Both the position numbers and the translations under genes were made by a program. Below, one piece after another: positions 28,824 to 37,342 of a DNA stretch of 64,000 nt. Source of the DNA: Paracoccus liaowanqingii (lineage in GTDB: Bacteria > Pseudomonadota > Alphaproteobacteria > Rhodobacterales > Rhodobacteraceae); contig NZ_CP040763.1 in assembly GCF_004683865.2 (NCBI RefSeq), forward strand, positions 1 to 64,000, read 5' to 3'. The notes under the pieces were generated by a model. It was not told where the DNA came from, did not search any database, and saw only the letters and a program-made list of their open reading frames with translations. Each line of letters starts with the position of its first letter. Within the stretch, counting starts at the first letter, position 1.

Positions 28824-30728
28824 TCAGCGCGGTGAAAGAACCAGGCTGTCCGGCCCGTCGATGATCCGCGCCACCTCTGCCAGGGCCGTCTCGCCCGGCG
28901 GACCGCCCAGGGGGTCGGCCTCCAGCAGCGCACCGAAGGCCAGCCCCGTCTCGGCGCCGATCCGTGCAAGCGGCAGCTGATAGGTCCGGTAGCTGCCATA
29001 GACGAAGGCGCTTTCGACCAGCGGGCGGATCATCCGCCCCTGCGACAGCACATAGCCCGTCGCGGACAGCCGCCCCGTGTCGGCATGGACCATGACGGCG
29101 ATCTTCCAGAACTCCTCGGGGATGGGCACGTCCTCGGCGCCGGGCTGCGCGGTCAGGCGGCGGTCGGTGTCGCGAAAGACCGGGCCGGTCAGGACCGAGA
29201 CGCGGAAATCGCGCGTCTCGGCGGCCTCGAGGATGTAATCCTCCAGCCCCAGCCAGTCCCTCTGGTTCAAATCCTCGTGCTGCGGCGCGCAGTTGGTATA
29301 GTGGAACGTATCGCCCTCGGCCTCTGCGGCCCCGGGCCCCCAACCGGGGTCGCGGCGCCGGACCATGTGGCCGCGATCCAGCGCGTTGCGCAGATAGAGC
29401 TCGTTCCCGATCTGGTGGGCCAGGTCCAGCCGCCCGTCCAGCCGCCAGCTGCCCCGCCGCTTCAGCCGCCGTGCCAGCGCGCCGTCGATGTTGACCGCCG
29501 TCAGCAGGGGCAGGCGCCGGGCGGCGGACTGGATGACCGAGAAGTTGCGATAGCGCAGCACCCCGTCCGCCGCGTCGCTGACCGGCGCGGCCTGCCACGG
29601 GCCAAGCCCCGGCAGCGGCACCGACAGATCGCCCGTCCCCAAGAAGTCCGGATCATAGCCGTTGCGCTTGGCGAAGCTGGCGCCAGGCGAAACGGGCGCC
29701 TCGGGTCCGGGCGCGTCCATGTCCGGCAGGGCGGTTCCCGGCAGGCGCGTTAGGACGGCCCGGCGGGCGGCCGCGATCACGTCGGCGGTGACGGCGTGGT
29801 TGGCCTCCAGGAAGCGGCCCGCGAAATGCAGCCCCAGCACGCGCCCATCCTCCAGCGCCACGACCGGAGAGCCGGAATTGCCGCCCAGGGACGAATAATC
29901 CGCCATCAGCACCGGCGCGTCGCGGCTGTAGTCGGACACGAAGCCCGGGGCGAGGCGCTTGACCCCGTAGCGGCCGCGGAACACCTCGTCCATCAGGTCC
30001 GGGTCGTTGCGGCTGCCGTCCTCGGCGGGATATCCGATCACCGCCACGGCGGGGCGGCGGTCGCGCAGGGGCGGGACGCCCAGCAGCTCCAGCGGGGTCG
30101 CGGCCCCCTGGGGGGCGACGCGCAGAAGGGCGAAGTCGGGCTCGTGGTCGCGGGCGATGTAAAGGATGCCGGTGACCTCGGCATGCAGGCGCGTCTCCGT
30201 CCCGACGAAGCCGTGATAGTCCAGCCGCGCCTCCATCGGGGTTCCGAACCGGCCCGGGCGCATCCGGTATCCGCCGCGCAGGTCCTCGGCAAAGACCGCA
30301 GCCACATGGCGGTTGGTGACGGCCAGCGTGTCGTCGATCAGGAAGCCCGTGCCTGCAAAGGGCAGGCTGGGATGATGCAGCAGGTCGATGCGCCCGACGC
30401 CCCGGGATGCCGCATGCAGCAGGGCTGCATTGCCGGTGACCAGCGCCAGCAGCCGGGGATCGGCCTCGATCGCGTCGGCCGTGTCGATGCCCGATGGCTT
30501 CACGAAGAAGGCCGGGCGCAGCCGGGCCAGCACGATGGCCTCGGCCAGGCCGTGACGGCCAAGCGCCTCGGGCCGCAGTGCCTCTGCCGCCAGAAGGCCC
30601 GCAGGCTGGGTCATGCGGCGCCGCGCCTCGAGGATCGCGGCTGCGCGGTCCTCGAAATCGGGGGTGCTGTGGCGGACCTGGTCGATCTGGCTGCGAAACA
30701 TCCTGCGCGTCCCCGCTTTGCCCGGCAT
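28824..30728 (-). CDS. trypsin-like serine protease fused to DNA/RNA non-specific endonuclease
   Basis: A ~634-residue two-enzyme fusion. Residues 1-100 are a helical N-terminal region with no signal peptide. Residues ~110-330 form a trypsin-like protease: His141 in TNRHVAA, Asp198 in EPDFALLRV, Ser285 in GGNSGSPV. Residues ~390-620 form a NUC-type nuclease of the EndoG/NucA family: the DRGH motif at 451-454 and the metal-ligand Asn479 in YTNCAPQH. Both active sites look intact. Start at 30728 has GGGGA six bases upstream; ATG at 30701 is an alternative. Lack of an export signal suggests a cytoplasmic, perhaps self-processing effector as in bacterial conflict systems; that is inference. Confidence 0.88.
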   Translation of the reverse strand: MPGKAGTRRMFRSQIDQVRHSTPDFEDRAAAILEARRRMTQPAGLLAAEALRPEALGRHGLAEAIVLARLRPAFFVKPSGIDTADAIEADPRLLALVTGNAALLHAASRGVGRIDLLHHPSLPFAGTGFLIDDTLAVTNRHVAAVFAEDLRGGYRMRPGRFGTPMEARLDYHGFVGTETRLHAEVTGILYIARDHEPDFALLRVAPQGAATPLELLGVPPLRDRRPAVAVIGYPAEDGSRNDPDLMDEVFRGRYGVKRLAPGFVSDYSRDAPVLMADYSSLGGNSGSPVVALEDGRVLGLHFAGRFLEANHAVTADVIAAARRAVLTRLPGTALPDMDAPGPEAPVSPGASFAKRNGYDPDFLGTGDLSVPLPGLGPWQAAPVSDAADGVLRYRNFSVIQSAARRLPLLTAVNIDGALARRLKRRGSWRLDGRLDLAHQIGNELYLRNALDRGHMVRRRDPGWGPGAAEAEGDTFHYTNCAPQHEDLNQRDWLGLEDYILEAAETRDFRVSVLTGPVFRDTDRRLTAQPGAEDVPIPEEFWKIAVMVHADTGRLSATGYVLSQGRMIRPLVESAFVYGSYRTYQLPLARIGAETGLAFGALLEADPLGGPPGETALAEVARIIDGPDSLVLSPR

Positions 30729-31145
30729 GGCGATTCCCCGGATGTCGAAACCCTGCGGCCTCCGGCCCGCGCCCACAAGCCCGGGGATCAGTCCTGCGGG
30801 CTCCCGACCGCTTGGTCGCAGAACGGTCGCGAGGATCGGGCATGGCCGTTATGAGGTCTTTGCAAGTCCAGAGCTGAGGACACCGCCGCAGAAGACATGT
30901 CTACCTGGCCGAGGTTCTGCAGGACGGCGCCGTGATCACGACGCCTGCTCGCGCCCCCGCACCGACGGTCCGTTCGATCGAATCGAGAGAGAACGACAAC
31001 CTGACCGCGCCTGAACACCGACCGCCTTGCAGGGGTGGCCTTTGCCGGTCCCGCGACGCGACCTGCAGCCACAGCAGGCCGATCCCCGGCGCGATTGAGT
31101 GGTTCTTAACCTCTCTGCGCTAGACCCAAGGGAACAGCCCGCGTC
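30729..31145. other. 417-base divergent intergenic region, no gene seen
   Basis: No convincing frame or RNA is seen. It holds a TTCGATCGAA palindrome and, at 31106-31111, a TTAACC half-site of CtrA type 35 bases before the chemoreceptor start. Promoters for both divergent genes must lie here. Confidence 0.5.
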
Positions 31146-32624
31146 ATGCAAAGGGAATCGACCGTGACCAATTCCAAGGGTGCATCCTCCGTCCATCTCG
31201 AGGAGCGGTTGAAATTCCTCAAGCTGGATGCCCAGGCCCAGGCCCGGCTGCGGGCCCTGGCGCCGCAGGTTCAGTCCAGCGTCGCCCCCGCGCTGGAGGA
31301 GTTCTACCAGATCATCGCCAAGATGCCGGACCTGCACCGGCATTTCGAAAGCGAACCGCACCGGCAGAAGGCGCGCACCAGCCAGCAGCAGCACTGGGCG
31401 CGCATCGTCTCGGCCGAGTTCGGCGACGACTATGCCTTGGCCGTTCGCCGCATCGGGGCCGTCCATGCCCGGATCGGACTGGAGCCGCGGTGGTATATCG
31501 GCGGCTACGGGCTGGTCCTGGACCATATCGTCCGCGATCTGGTCACCGACCGGCGGACCCTGACCGCCTCGGCGCGCGGGCAGCTGGCCGCGGACCTGTC
31601 GACGGTCATGCGCGCGGCGCTTCTGGACATCGACCTGTCGATCTCGACCTATCTGGAGCAGATCGAGGGACGGCGGCGCGAGGCCGAAGACACGCAGCAC
31701 CGGGCTTTCGAGCTGCTCTCGGGGGCCTTGGGACGGCTGGCAGAGGGCGACATGACGATCCGGCTGGAGCCGGTCCTGTCCGAACGGACCCGCTTCAACG
31801 AGACGGTGAACAGCCTCGACGAGATGCTGGGATCCGTGCGGCAATCCGCGCAGCTGATCAGCACCGGCACGCGCCGGATCTCGGACGCATCCAACGACAT
31901 GGCCCGACGCACCGAACAGCAGGCCGCCAGCCTGGAACAGACCGCCGCCGCCCTGAACGAGATGACCGCCTCGGTCCGCGAATCCGCCGCACGCAGCCGT
32001 GCTGCCGAAGAGATGGCCGGGCGTGCCCGGCAGGTGGCGACCCAAGGCAGCCAGGTCATGGATCAGACCCGGGCCGCCATGGCGGAGGTTTCGGCCAGCG
32101 CCAGCGAGATGGGGCAGATCATCGGCGTCATCAGCGAGATCGCCTTCCAGACCAGCCTTCTGGCCCTGAATGCCGGGGTCGAGGCCGCCCGCGCGGGCGA
32201 GGCCGGGCGCGGCTTCGCGGTGGTCGCGGCCGAGGTGCGGGCCTTGGCGCAGCGCTCGGCCGATGCGGTGCGCACCATCCGCGAACTGATCGACCGCAGC
32301 GTCGAGCAGACCGCCCATGGTGTCAGGCTGGTGACCGAGACCGACACGACCCTCGCCCGGATCGTCGCGGTGTTTCAGGATATCGAGACGATCGTCACCG
32401 AGATGTCGGCGACCGCGCAGCGCCAGGCCCTGAGCATCACCGAGATCAACAGCGCCGTCAGCTATCTTGACGAAGTTACCCAGAAGAACGCCGCCATGGT
32501 CGAGGAGGCCACCTCCACCAGCGCGCTTCTGAACACCGAGGCGCAGGCCCTGACCACCCTGGTCAGCCGCTTCACCGTCACCAGCGACGCCGCCTCCGCA
32601 CCGCGCTGGCGCAAGGCGATCTGA
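31146..32624 (+). CDS. globin-coupled methyl-accepting chemotaxis sensor
   Basis: A 492-residue soluble chemoreceptor. Residues ~15-175 are a globin-coupled sensor domain with the proximal heme ligand His107 in [18 protein letters not shown]. Residues ~180-250 are a HAMP-like linker and ~250-480 the MCP signalling coiled coil, whose hairpin tip ([20 protein letters not shown]) lies near residues 331-350. There is no transmembrane helix, so it is a cytoplasmic oxygen or redox sensor for aerotaxis, which is the established role of such proteins. The GTG at 31164 with AAGGGA upstream is an equally plausible start. No other che genes are nearby. Confidence 0.92.
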   Translation: MQRESTVTNSKGASSVHLEERLKFLKLDAQAQARLRALAPQVQSSVAPALEEFYQIIAKMPDLHRHFESEPHRQKARTSQQQHWARIVSAEFGDDYALAVRRIGAVHARIGLEPRWYIGGYGLVLDHIVRDLVTDRRTLTASARGQLAADLSTVMRAALLDIDLSISTYLEQIEGRRREAEDTQHRAFELLSGALGRLAEGDMTIRLEPVLSERTRFNETVNSLDEMLGSVRQSAQLISTGTRRISDASNDMARRTEQQAASLEQTAAALNEMTASVRESAARSRAAEEMAGRARQVATQGSQVMDQTRAAMAEVSASASEMGQIIGVISEIAFQTSLLALNAGVEAARAGEAGRGFAVVAAEVRALAQRSADAVRTIRELIDRSVEQTAHGVRLVTETDTTLARIVAVFQDIETIVTEMSATAQRQALSITEINSAVSYLDEVTQKNAAMVEEATSTSALLNTEAQALTTLVSRFTVTSDAASAPRWRKAI

Positions 32625-33244
32625 GGGCACGCGACAAGCGCAGGCGACCCGAGCTATGCTTCGGTGGACGGTTGTGTCGATGACCCGGCATCTGCGCGGC
32701 AATGCAGCATTCGGCTGAGTTTGCAACCCTGAGCCAAGGCAGAGCGCGGCGCGCTCGGCGGGGTCAGGTTGTCTTCGACCATGGCGCCCTACCTACTTGG
32801 TCCGACACGTCTGGCATCGAGGGTGCGACTTGCGGGGTAACCGGCGCGGGTCATCGCCGGCCCGGCCCCGCGATGGACCACGGCGATCCTCGTCCGCAGG
32901 CGCCCCTGACCATGGATGGCCCCTTTCGCAGCCTATCGCCGCCTTCCCGTATGGCCGCGCGGCCAAGATCGCAGTCGTGCCGAAGATGCTCGGGCACTGG
33001 CCGATGGCGCGGCTGCCCAGCATCCTGAACGGGCCGGTCTTGTCGCTCGGCATCCCCGCCGAGGCGGAGGCCTCCGCCCAGGGGACCGCAGGACTGTCGT
33101 GCCGGGGTCGGGAACAATCCCCGCCCCGATCGGTTGCCTGCGGGTCGCACCGGGCCACCCATAGGTGGTCGCGTGCAAGGGCGGCACGGATCCTGCCTGC
33201 ACCCGGCAGGACATCCCCGTCCGCCAGACCCGAAGGACAGACAG
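32625..33244. other. 620-base region without a recognisable gene; possible gene remnant
   Basis: No complete gene is supported. From about 32935 to 33110 the plus strand reads an open frame with the strong G/C third-position bias of real genes (including YGRAAKIAVVPKMLGHWP) but with no start, no recognised family and no continuation, as expected of a decayed gene. The final ~100 bases lead into the SDR gene. Confidence 0.3.
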
Positions 33245-34252
33245 ATGATGACCGACGATACCCCCCAGAATCCCGACCGCCGGAAAGTCTTTGGCGGCAT
33301 GGCCGGCGGCGTTGCCGCCATCGGCCTGGCCGGTGCGGCGCAGGCGCAGCAGGCCGACACGGCGGCGGGCGCGGCGCCGCTCACTCGGATGCGCGATCCG
33401 CAGACGGCCTATCCCGAGCCGCCCTTCCCCGAACAGCAGCAGGACTGGCCGGGCCTCGCCGGAGAGATGGACCCGCGGCCCGACCATGGCGAGGAGAGCT
33501 ATCGCGGTTCGGACCGTCTGGCGGGACGCCGGGCGCTGATCACCGGGGGCGACAGCGGCATCGGCCGCGCCGTGGCCATCGCCTTCGCCCGCGAGGGCGC
33601 CGATGTGGCGATCAACTACCTGCCCGACGAAGAGCCCGACGCGCAGGAGGTCATCGCCCTGATCGAGGAGGCCGGCGGCCGCGCGGTCGCCATTCCGGGT
33701 GACATCACCGATCCCGCCTTCTGTCAGGACCTGATCGCGCAGGCGGTCGAGGCGCTTGGCGGGCTGGACGTGCTGGTCAACAATGCGGGCTACCAGCAGT
33801 CGGCCCCCTCGATCGACGAGATCTCGGACCAGACCTTCGACCAGACGATGAAGACCAATGTCTACGCGCCCTTCTGGATCACCCGCGCGGCGCTGCCGCA
33901 TCTGGAGGCGGGCGCCTCGATCATCATCACCTCGTCGGTGGTGGCCGACCAGCCGCCCGAGAACCTGTTCGATTATGCCCAGACCAAGGCGGCGAACGTG
34001 ATCTTTGCCAAGGTGCTGGCCAAGCAGCTGGCCGGGCGCGGGATCCGCGTCAATGCGGTGGCGCCGGGGCCGTTCTGGACCCCGCTGCAGGTCGTGGGCG
34101 GCCAGCCGCCCGAGGCGATCCCGGAATTCGGCGCCACCACGGCGATCGGACGCCCGGGTCAGCCGGTCGAGATCGCGCCGCTTTACGTGCTGCTGGCCAG
34201 CGGCGAATCCAGCTATTCGACCGGCCAGGTCTTCGAGGCCACCGGCGGCTGA
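33245..34252 (+). CDS. SDR oxidoreductase (YghA / general stress protein 39-like) with twin-arginine-like N-terminus
   Basis: A 335-residue short-chain dehydrogenase. The NAD(P) motif TGGDSGIGRAVA and the catalytic YAQTK tetrad are intact, and the DRPDHGEESYRG-like spacer before the Rossmann fold is typical of the YghA/GspA39 group. Unusually, residues 10-35 read DRRKVFGGMAGGVAAIGLAG followed by AAQAQQ, a twin-arginine plus hydrophobic stretch ending in a signal-peptidase-like site. If functional it would export a cofactor-binding SDR folded to the periplasm. The ATG at 33245 is used; a second ATG follows immediately. Upstream context gives no operon partner. Confidence 0.85.
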   Translation: MMTDDTPQNPDRRKVFGGMAGGVAAIGLAGAAQAQQADTAAGAAPLTRMRDPQTAYPEPPFPEQQQDWPGLAGEMDPRPDHGEESYRGSDRLAGRRALITGGDSGIGRAVAIAFAREGADVAINYLPDEEPDAQEVIALIEEAGGRAVAIPGDITDPAFCQDLIAQAVEALGGLDVLVNNAGYQQSAPSIDEISDQTFDQTMKTNVYAPFWITRAALPHLEAGASIIITSSVVADQPPENLFDYAQTKAANVIFAKVLAKQLAGRGIRVNAVAPGPFWTPLQVVGGQPPEAIPEFGATTAIGRPGQPVEIAPLYVLLASGESSYSTGQVFEATGG

Positions 34253-34264
34253 CACCTTTCGGCC

Positions 34265-34292
34265 GGGGGCATGGCGGCGACGCCGTGCCCCC
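34265..34292. terminator. bidirectional hairpin between SDR and PCuAC genes
   Basis: A 12-base stem with one T-G pair, GGGGGCATGGCG at 34265-34276 and CGCCGTGCCCCC at 34281-34292, with loop GCGA, occupies the 52-base gap between convergent stops. Confidence 0.7.
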
Positions 34293-34304
34293 GCGACACC
34301 GCGA

Positions 34305-34781
34305 TCAGTGACTGTGGCCCGCGTGGCTGTGGGCCGAGGCGCCTGCGGCCTCAACCTCGACCGCCACGTCCAGATGGATCTCTCCGAACATCACCTCGAT
34401 CTGCAGCGCCTGCCCTTGGGTTAGGGGCGCGGGCAGGTCGGACAGCTGCAGCGCCAGGCCGCGCGGGACCAGGTCCAGATATTGTCCGGCGGCGATCGGC
34501 ATGTCGGGCAGGGGCTGCCAGGTCTCGACCCCGCCCGCATAGGCAAAGCCCACCAGCCGGGCCGTCTGTCCGTCCTCGGTCTGCGCGCCGGAGAGGGTCA
34601 GGGCTTGGTCGGACCCGTTCTCGATCTCCATGTAGATCAGCGCCTCGGGACCTGCGGTCGCCGGGGTCCAGGCGTGCAGGATGCGCAGGCCCTGCGCCTC
34701 GGCCAGGTGGTCGTGACCGTCCTGGGCGGCGGCGGGCAGGGCGGCCAGGATCAGGGCTGCGGCGAAGGCGATGCGGTACAT
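34305..34781 (-). CDS. PCu(A)C-fold periplasmic protein without canonical copper ligands
   Basis: A 158-residue exported protein: signal peptide at residues 1-19 ending PAAAQ, then a PCu(A)C (DUF461) beta-sandwich seen in HAWTPATAGPEALIYMEIEN and the C-terminal LPAPLTQGQALQIEV. The usual Cu(I) site H-M...H-M is not found: the positions read LVGFAYAGG and GLALQLSDL. Instead the protein has GHDH after the signal and a tail HSHAGHSH. It is the last gene of the ABC operon, 18 bases after the permease. It is more likely a zinc or other divalent metal carrier than a copper chaperone; inference. Confidence 0.8.
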   Translation of the reverse strand: MYRIAFAAALILAALPAAAQDGHDHLAEAQGLRILHAWTPATAGPEALIYMEIENGSDQALTLSGAQTEDGQTARLVGFAYAGGVETWQPLPDMPIAAGQYLDLVPRGLALQLSDLPAPLTQGQALQIEVMFGEIHLDVAVEVEAAGASAHSHAGHSH

Positions 34782-34799
34782 GGACGAGGTCCTTTGGGA

Positions 34800-36119
34800 T
34801 CAGCTGCGAAGGTCGGCAAGCTGCTGGCGGCGGGTCGCCGACAGCGCGGGCAGCAGGGCCAGGATCAGCGTCAGGCTGACGAAGCCCGCGACCAGCTGCA
34901 CCTCGGCCCAGGCCACGGTGGCGGTGACCAGGATGTCGGTGCGGGCGGTGATGATGGCCGAGAAGGCGCTGGCGGCCAGCCAGCCCAGGGCCAGACCGGC
35001 CAGCGATCCGGCGGCGATCAGGGCGGCGCTGTAGCTCCAGACGACGGCAAAGACGAAGCGGCGGCTGGCGCCGATGGCACGCAGCAAAGCCAGCCCGCGG
35101 GCGAAGATGCGCGTAAGGATGACCAGCCCGGCCAGGATCGACACGGTGACCAGCACCTGCGTAACCACGGCCAGAAGCGACATGGCCTCGCGGACATCGC
35201 GCATCAGCCCGTGCATCTGCGCCAGCACCGTGCCGGGGAAGAACGCCATCATGTCGGGCCGCGCATAGCGCGATTGCAGCGCGTAATTGCCCCACAGCGC
35301 CTCGGCCCGCACCAGGATCGCGGGGGTGCCGGGGAAAAGGGCGGCGTCGAAGGGCGGGCCGATCCGGTCGCCCTCGGACAAAGCGTGGCCATTGGCCAGA
35401 CCGTGAACCTCCCACACGCCCTCGATGGGCACCAGGATCGCGCGGTCCCACGGGCTGCCGGTGGGCGCCATGCGGCCCGTCACGGTATAGGCAGCGCCGC
35501 CATGGGCGTCGGCCTCGGCCGAGGCTCCGTGGCCATGGGCGGGGGTGAAGCTATCGCCGGCGGTCACCGGGGCATAAGCGCCCGCCACCGCCTCGGTCGA
35601 GGTGGCAAACATCCGGCCCTCGGCCAGATCGCCCGCCAGATGGGCCACGAAATCGGCGATGGTGCCCACCACCGGGGCGCCCTGATAGCTGTCGCCAAAG
35701 GCGATGGGCGCGGCCAGCACCACGTCGGGATCGGCGGCGACCTCGGCATATTGCGCGCCCGTCAGCAGCGGCACGTCCGAGGGTTGCAGGTAGACGGCGG
35801 CCAGCATCGCCGTGATCTCGCTGCCCGGCGCGGCGAGGATCAGGTCGAAGCGTTCGGCAGCCCGCGCGCTGCCCTGACGCAGCCCGCGTTCCTGCGCGGT
35901 CAGCCCGACGCCGATGCCGACCGACACGGCGATCAGCGCGACGAAGACCGCATTCGCCCCGCGAAAGCGGCGCAGCATGGCGCGCACCAGCCGCCACGGC
36001 TTAAAGCCGCGCAGCACCAGAAGGCCCGTCAACAGGCCGGGTGCCAGCAGCAGGACCAGCAGCGCGACGTCCTGCCCCAGAACGGGCAGGCCGGACCAGA
36101 GGGCGCGCAGGCTATGCAT
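34800..36119 (-). CDS. ABC transporter permease, FtsX/MacB-like
   Basis: A 439-residue membrane protein with a first helix near residues 18-35 and 50-70, a large periplasmic domain (about 80-290) and three C-terminal helices, the layout of FtsX/LolC/MacB-like permeases. It overlaps its ATPase by eight bases. The operon contains a CxxC Tat protein and a His-tailed PCuAC-fold protein, which resembles the Vibrio zrgABCDE zinc-acquisition locus. The periplasmic domain includes the His-rich stretch DSFTPAHGHGASAEADAHGG, supporting a metal role. Confidence 0.85.
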   Translation of the reverse strand: MHSLRALWSGLPVLGQDVALLVLLLAPGLLTGLLVLRGFKPWRLVRAMLRRFRGANAVFVALIAVSVGIGVGLTAQERGLRQGSARAAERFDLILAAPGSEITAMLAAVYLQPSDVPLLTGAQYAEVAADPDVVLAAPIAFGDSYQGAPVVGTIADFVAHLAGDLAEGRMFATSTEAVAGAYAPVTAGDSFTPAHGHGASAEADAHGGAAYTVTGRMAPTGSPWDRAILVPIEGVWEVHGLANGHALSEGDRIGPPFDAALFPGTPAILVRAEALWGNYALQSRYARPDMMAFFPGTVLAQMHGLMRDVREAMSLLAVVTQVLVTVSILAGLVILTRIFARGLALLRAIGASRRFVFAVVWSYSAALIAAGSLAGLALGWLAASAFSAIITARTDILVTATVAWAEVQLVAGFVSLTLILALLPALSATRRQQLADLRS

Positions 36120-36807
36120 GCGTATCCTCGACGATCCGCCCCTCGGCCATGGTCAGGACCCGGTCCAGCCGCGCGGCCAAGGTCGCGTCATGGGTCACCA
36201 CGACCAGGGTGCGGCCGGTGTCGCGGGACAGGGCGGCCAGATCGACGGCCAGCCGGTCGGCGCTGGCGCGATCCAGGCTGGCGGTCGGCTCGTCGGCCAG
36301 GATCACGGGCGGATCGTTGGCCAGCGCGCGGGCGACCGCGATGCGCTGCCGCTCGCCCCCCGAAAAGCTGTCGGCCCGGCGCGCGCCTGCCTGACCCAGA
36401 CCCAATCGGTCCAGCCAGGTCCCGGCCCGCTGGCGCAAGGCGGGGCGCTGCGCGCGGGGCAGGAAGGCAGTGGCGATCGCGGCGTTGTCCAGCGCGCCCA
36501 GCTCCTCGAACAGCAGGAAGTCCTGGAAGATCAGCCCGATCCGGTCGCGGCGAAAGCGGGTCAGGGCGGCATCGCCCAAGGCCGCCAGATCGGTCCCGCC
36601 CCAAGCCACCCGGCCCGAGGCGGGGCGGACCAGCCCCGACAGCGCATGCAGCAGGGTCGTCTTGCCCGCGCCCGACGGCCCCCGGATGGCGACCGAACTG
36701 CCCGGCGCCACGGTCAATGCCGGAACCTCGGCCAGCCGCCGCCCGTCCGGGGCCTGCACCGTCAGACCGGTGACGGACAGCGCCAGTCCCGCCTCAGGCG
36801 CGGCCAT
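36112..36807 (-). CDS. ABC transporter ATP-binding protein (LolD/MacB-like)
   Basis: A 231-residue ATPase of the MacB/LolD group. Walker A is GPSGAGKT near residue 40, the signature FSGGERQRIAVARAL, Walker B VILADEPTASLD, and the switch His in VVVTHD. It pairs with the FtsX-like permease with which it overlaps by eight bases, and overlaps the preceding Tat-protein gene by 14 bases, indicating tight coupling of the three genes. Confidence 0.9.
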   Translation of the reverse strand: MAAPEAGLALSVTGLTVQAPDGRRLAEVPALTVAPGSSVAIRGPSGAGKTTLLHALSGLVRPASGRVAWGGTDLAALGDAALTRFRRDRIGLIFQDFLLFEELGALDNAAIATAFLPRAQRPALRQRAGTWLDRLGLGQAGARRADSFSGGERQRIAVARALANDPPVILADEPTASLDRASADRLAVDLAALSRDTGRTLVVVTHDATLAARLDRVLTMAEGRIVEDTHA

Positions 36808-37237
36808 AGGTGGCGTCCGTCAGGCGGACCTTGGAATAGAAGCCCAGTTCGGGGTCGACGCAATCGCCCAGCTCCAGCAGGCCCGAGGTCTGCAGCGGCA
36901 CGTTGAAGGGCACCACGTCGACCACCCGCTTGGCATAGACGGCCAGGATGTCGTCGGGCCAGGGCATGCCGGGTTCGCAGAAGGGGCAGACCGCCATCGG
37001 CATCTTGGTCAGCACGAAGAAATTGCTCTCGGCCCGCAAGGGCGGCGCCATGAAGCCCACGATGGTGATGCGCTGTCCCTCGTTCGACAGGGCCAGATCG
37101 GAAAAGCTCAGGTCGCGGTTGTAGAGGTCGCGCAGCCGGATCGCCGCGTCCTGTGCCCGCACCCCGCCGGGCAGCGCCGCCGCAAGGGGCAGGGCGGGCA
37201 GCAGCGACAGGATCTGGCGGCGGGACAATCGGGTCAT
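36794..37237 (-). CDS. Tat-exported CxxC protein, DUF3299-like, of metal ABC operon
   Basis: A 147-residue protein. The N-terminus LSRRQILSLLPALPLAAALP is a twin-arginine signal peptide (residues ~4-28). The mature part contains ITIVGFMAPPL, then a CPFC motif in MPMAVCPFCEPG, and VPFNVPLQTSGLLELGDCVD, resembling DUF3299 proteins. Such proteins are encoded with a MacB-like ABC transporter in the Vibrio zrg zinc cluster. As first gene here it probably binds or reduces metal in the periplasm; the exact role is unknown. Confidence 0.65.
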   Translation of the reverse strand: MTRLSRRQILSLLPALPLAAALPGGVRAQDAAIRLRDLYNRDLSFSDLALSNEGQRITIVGFMAPPLRAESNFFVLTKMPMAVCPFCEPGMPWPDDILAVYAKRVVDVVPFNVPLQTSGLLELGDCVDPELGFYSKVRLTDATYGRA

Positions 37238-37263
37238 CGGGTCTTCCTTCAGGCATCTGGTAG

Positions 37264-37286
37264 CACGGAAATGGGACAGTCCCGTG
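37264..37286. promoter_or_regulatory. nested palindromes upstream of the metal ABC operon
   Basis: GGGAC-A-GTCCC at 37273-37283 is a perfect inverted repeat, nested in CACGG (37264-37268) and CCGTG (37282-37286). It lies 36-46 bases before the Tat-protein start and may be the operon's operator. It does not match the usual AT-rich Zur box. Confidence 0.4.
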
Positions 37287-37342
37287 ACAAAAGAGCGAGC
37301 CCCGCCTGCGCAGGGCCCGCCGGGTCATTGGGGCGATTGCGC

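Noticed and set aside
34482..36773. 763-residue plus-strand frame across the metal ABC operon
   Set aside because: It is antisense to three well-supported genes and shows no domain or start signal.
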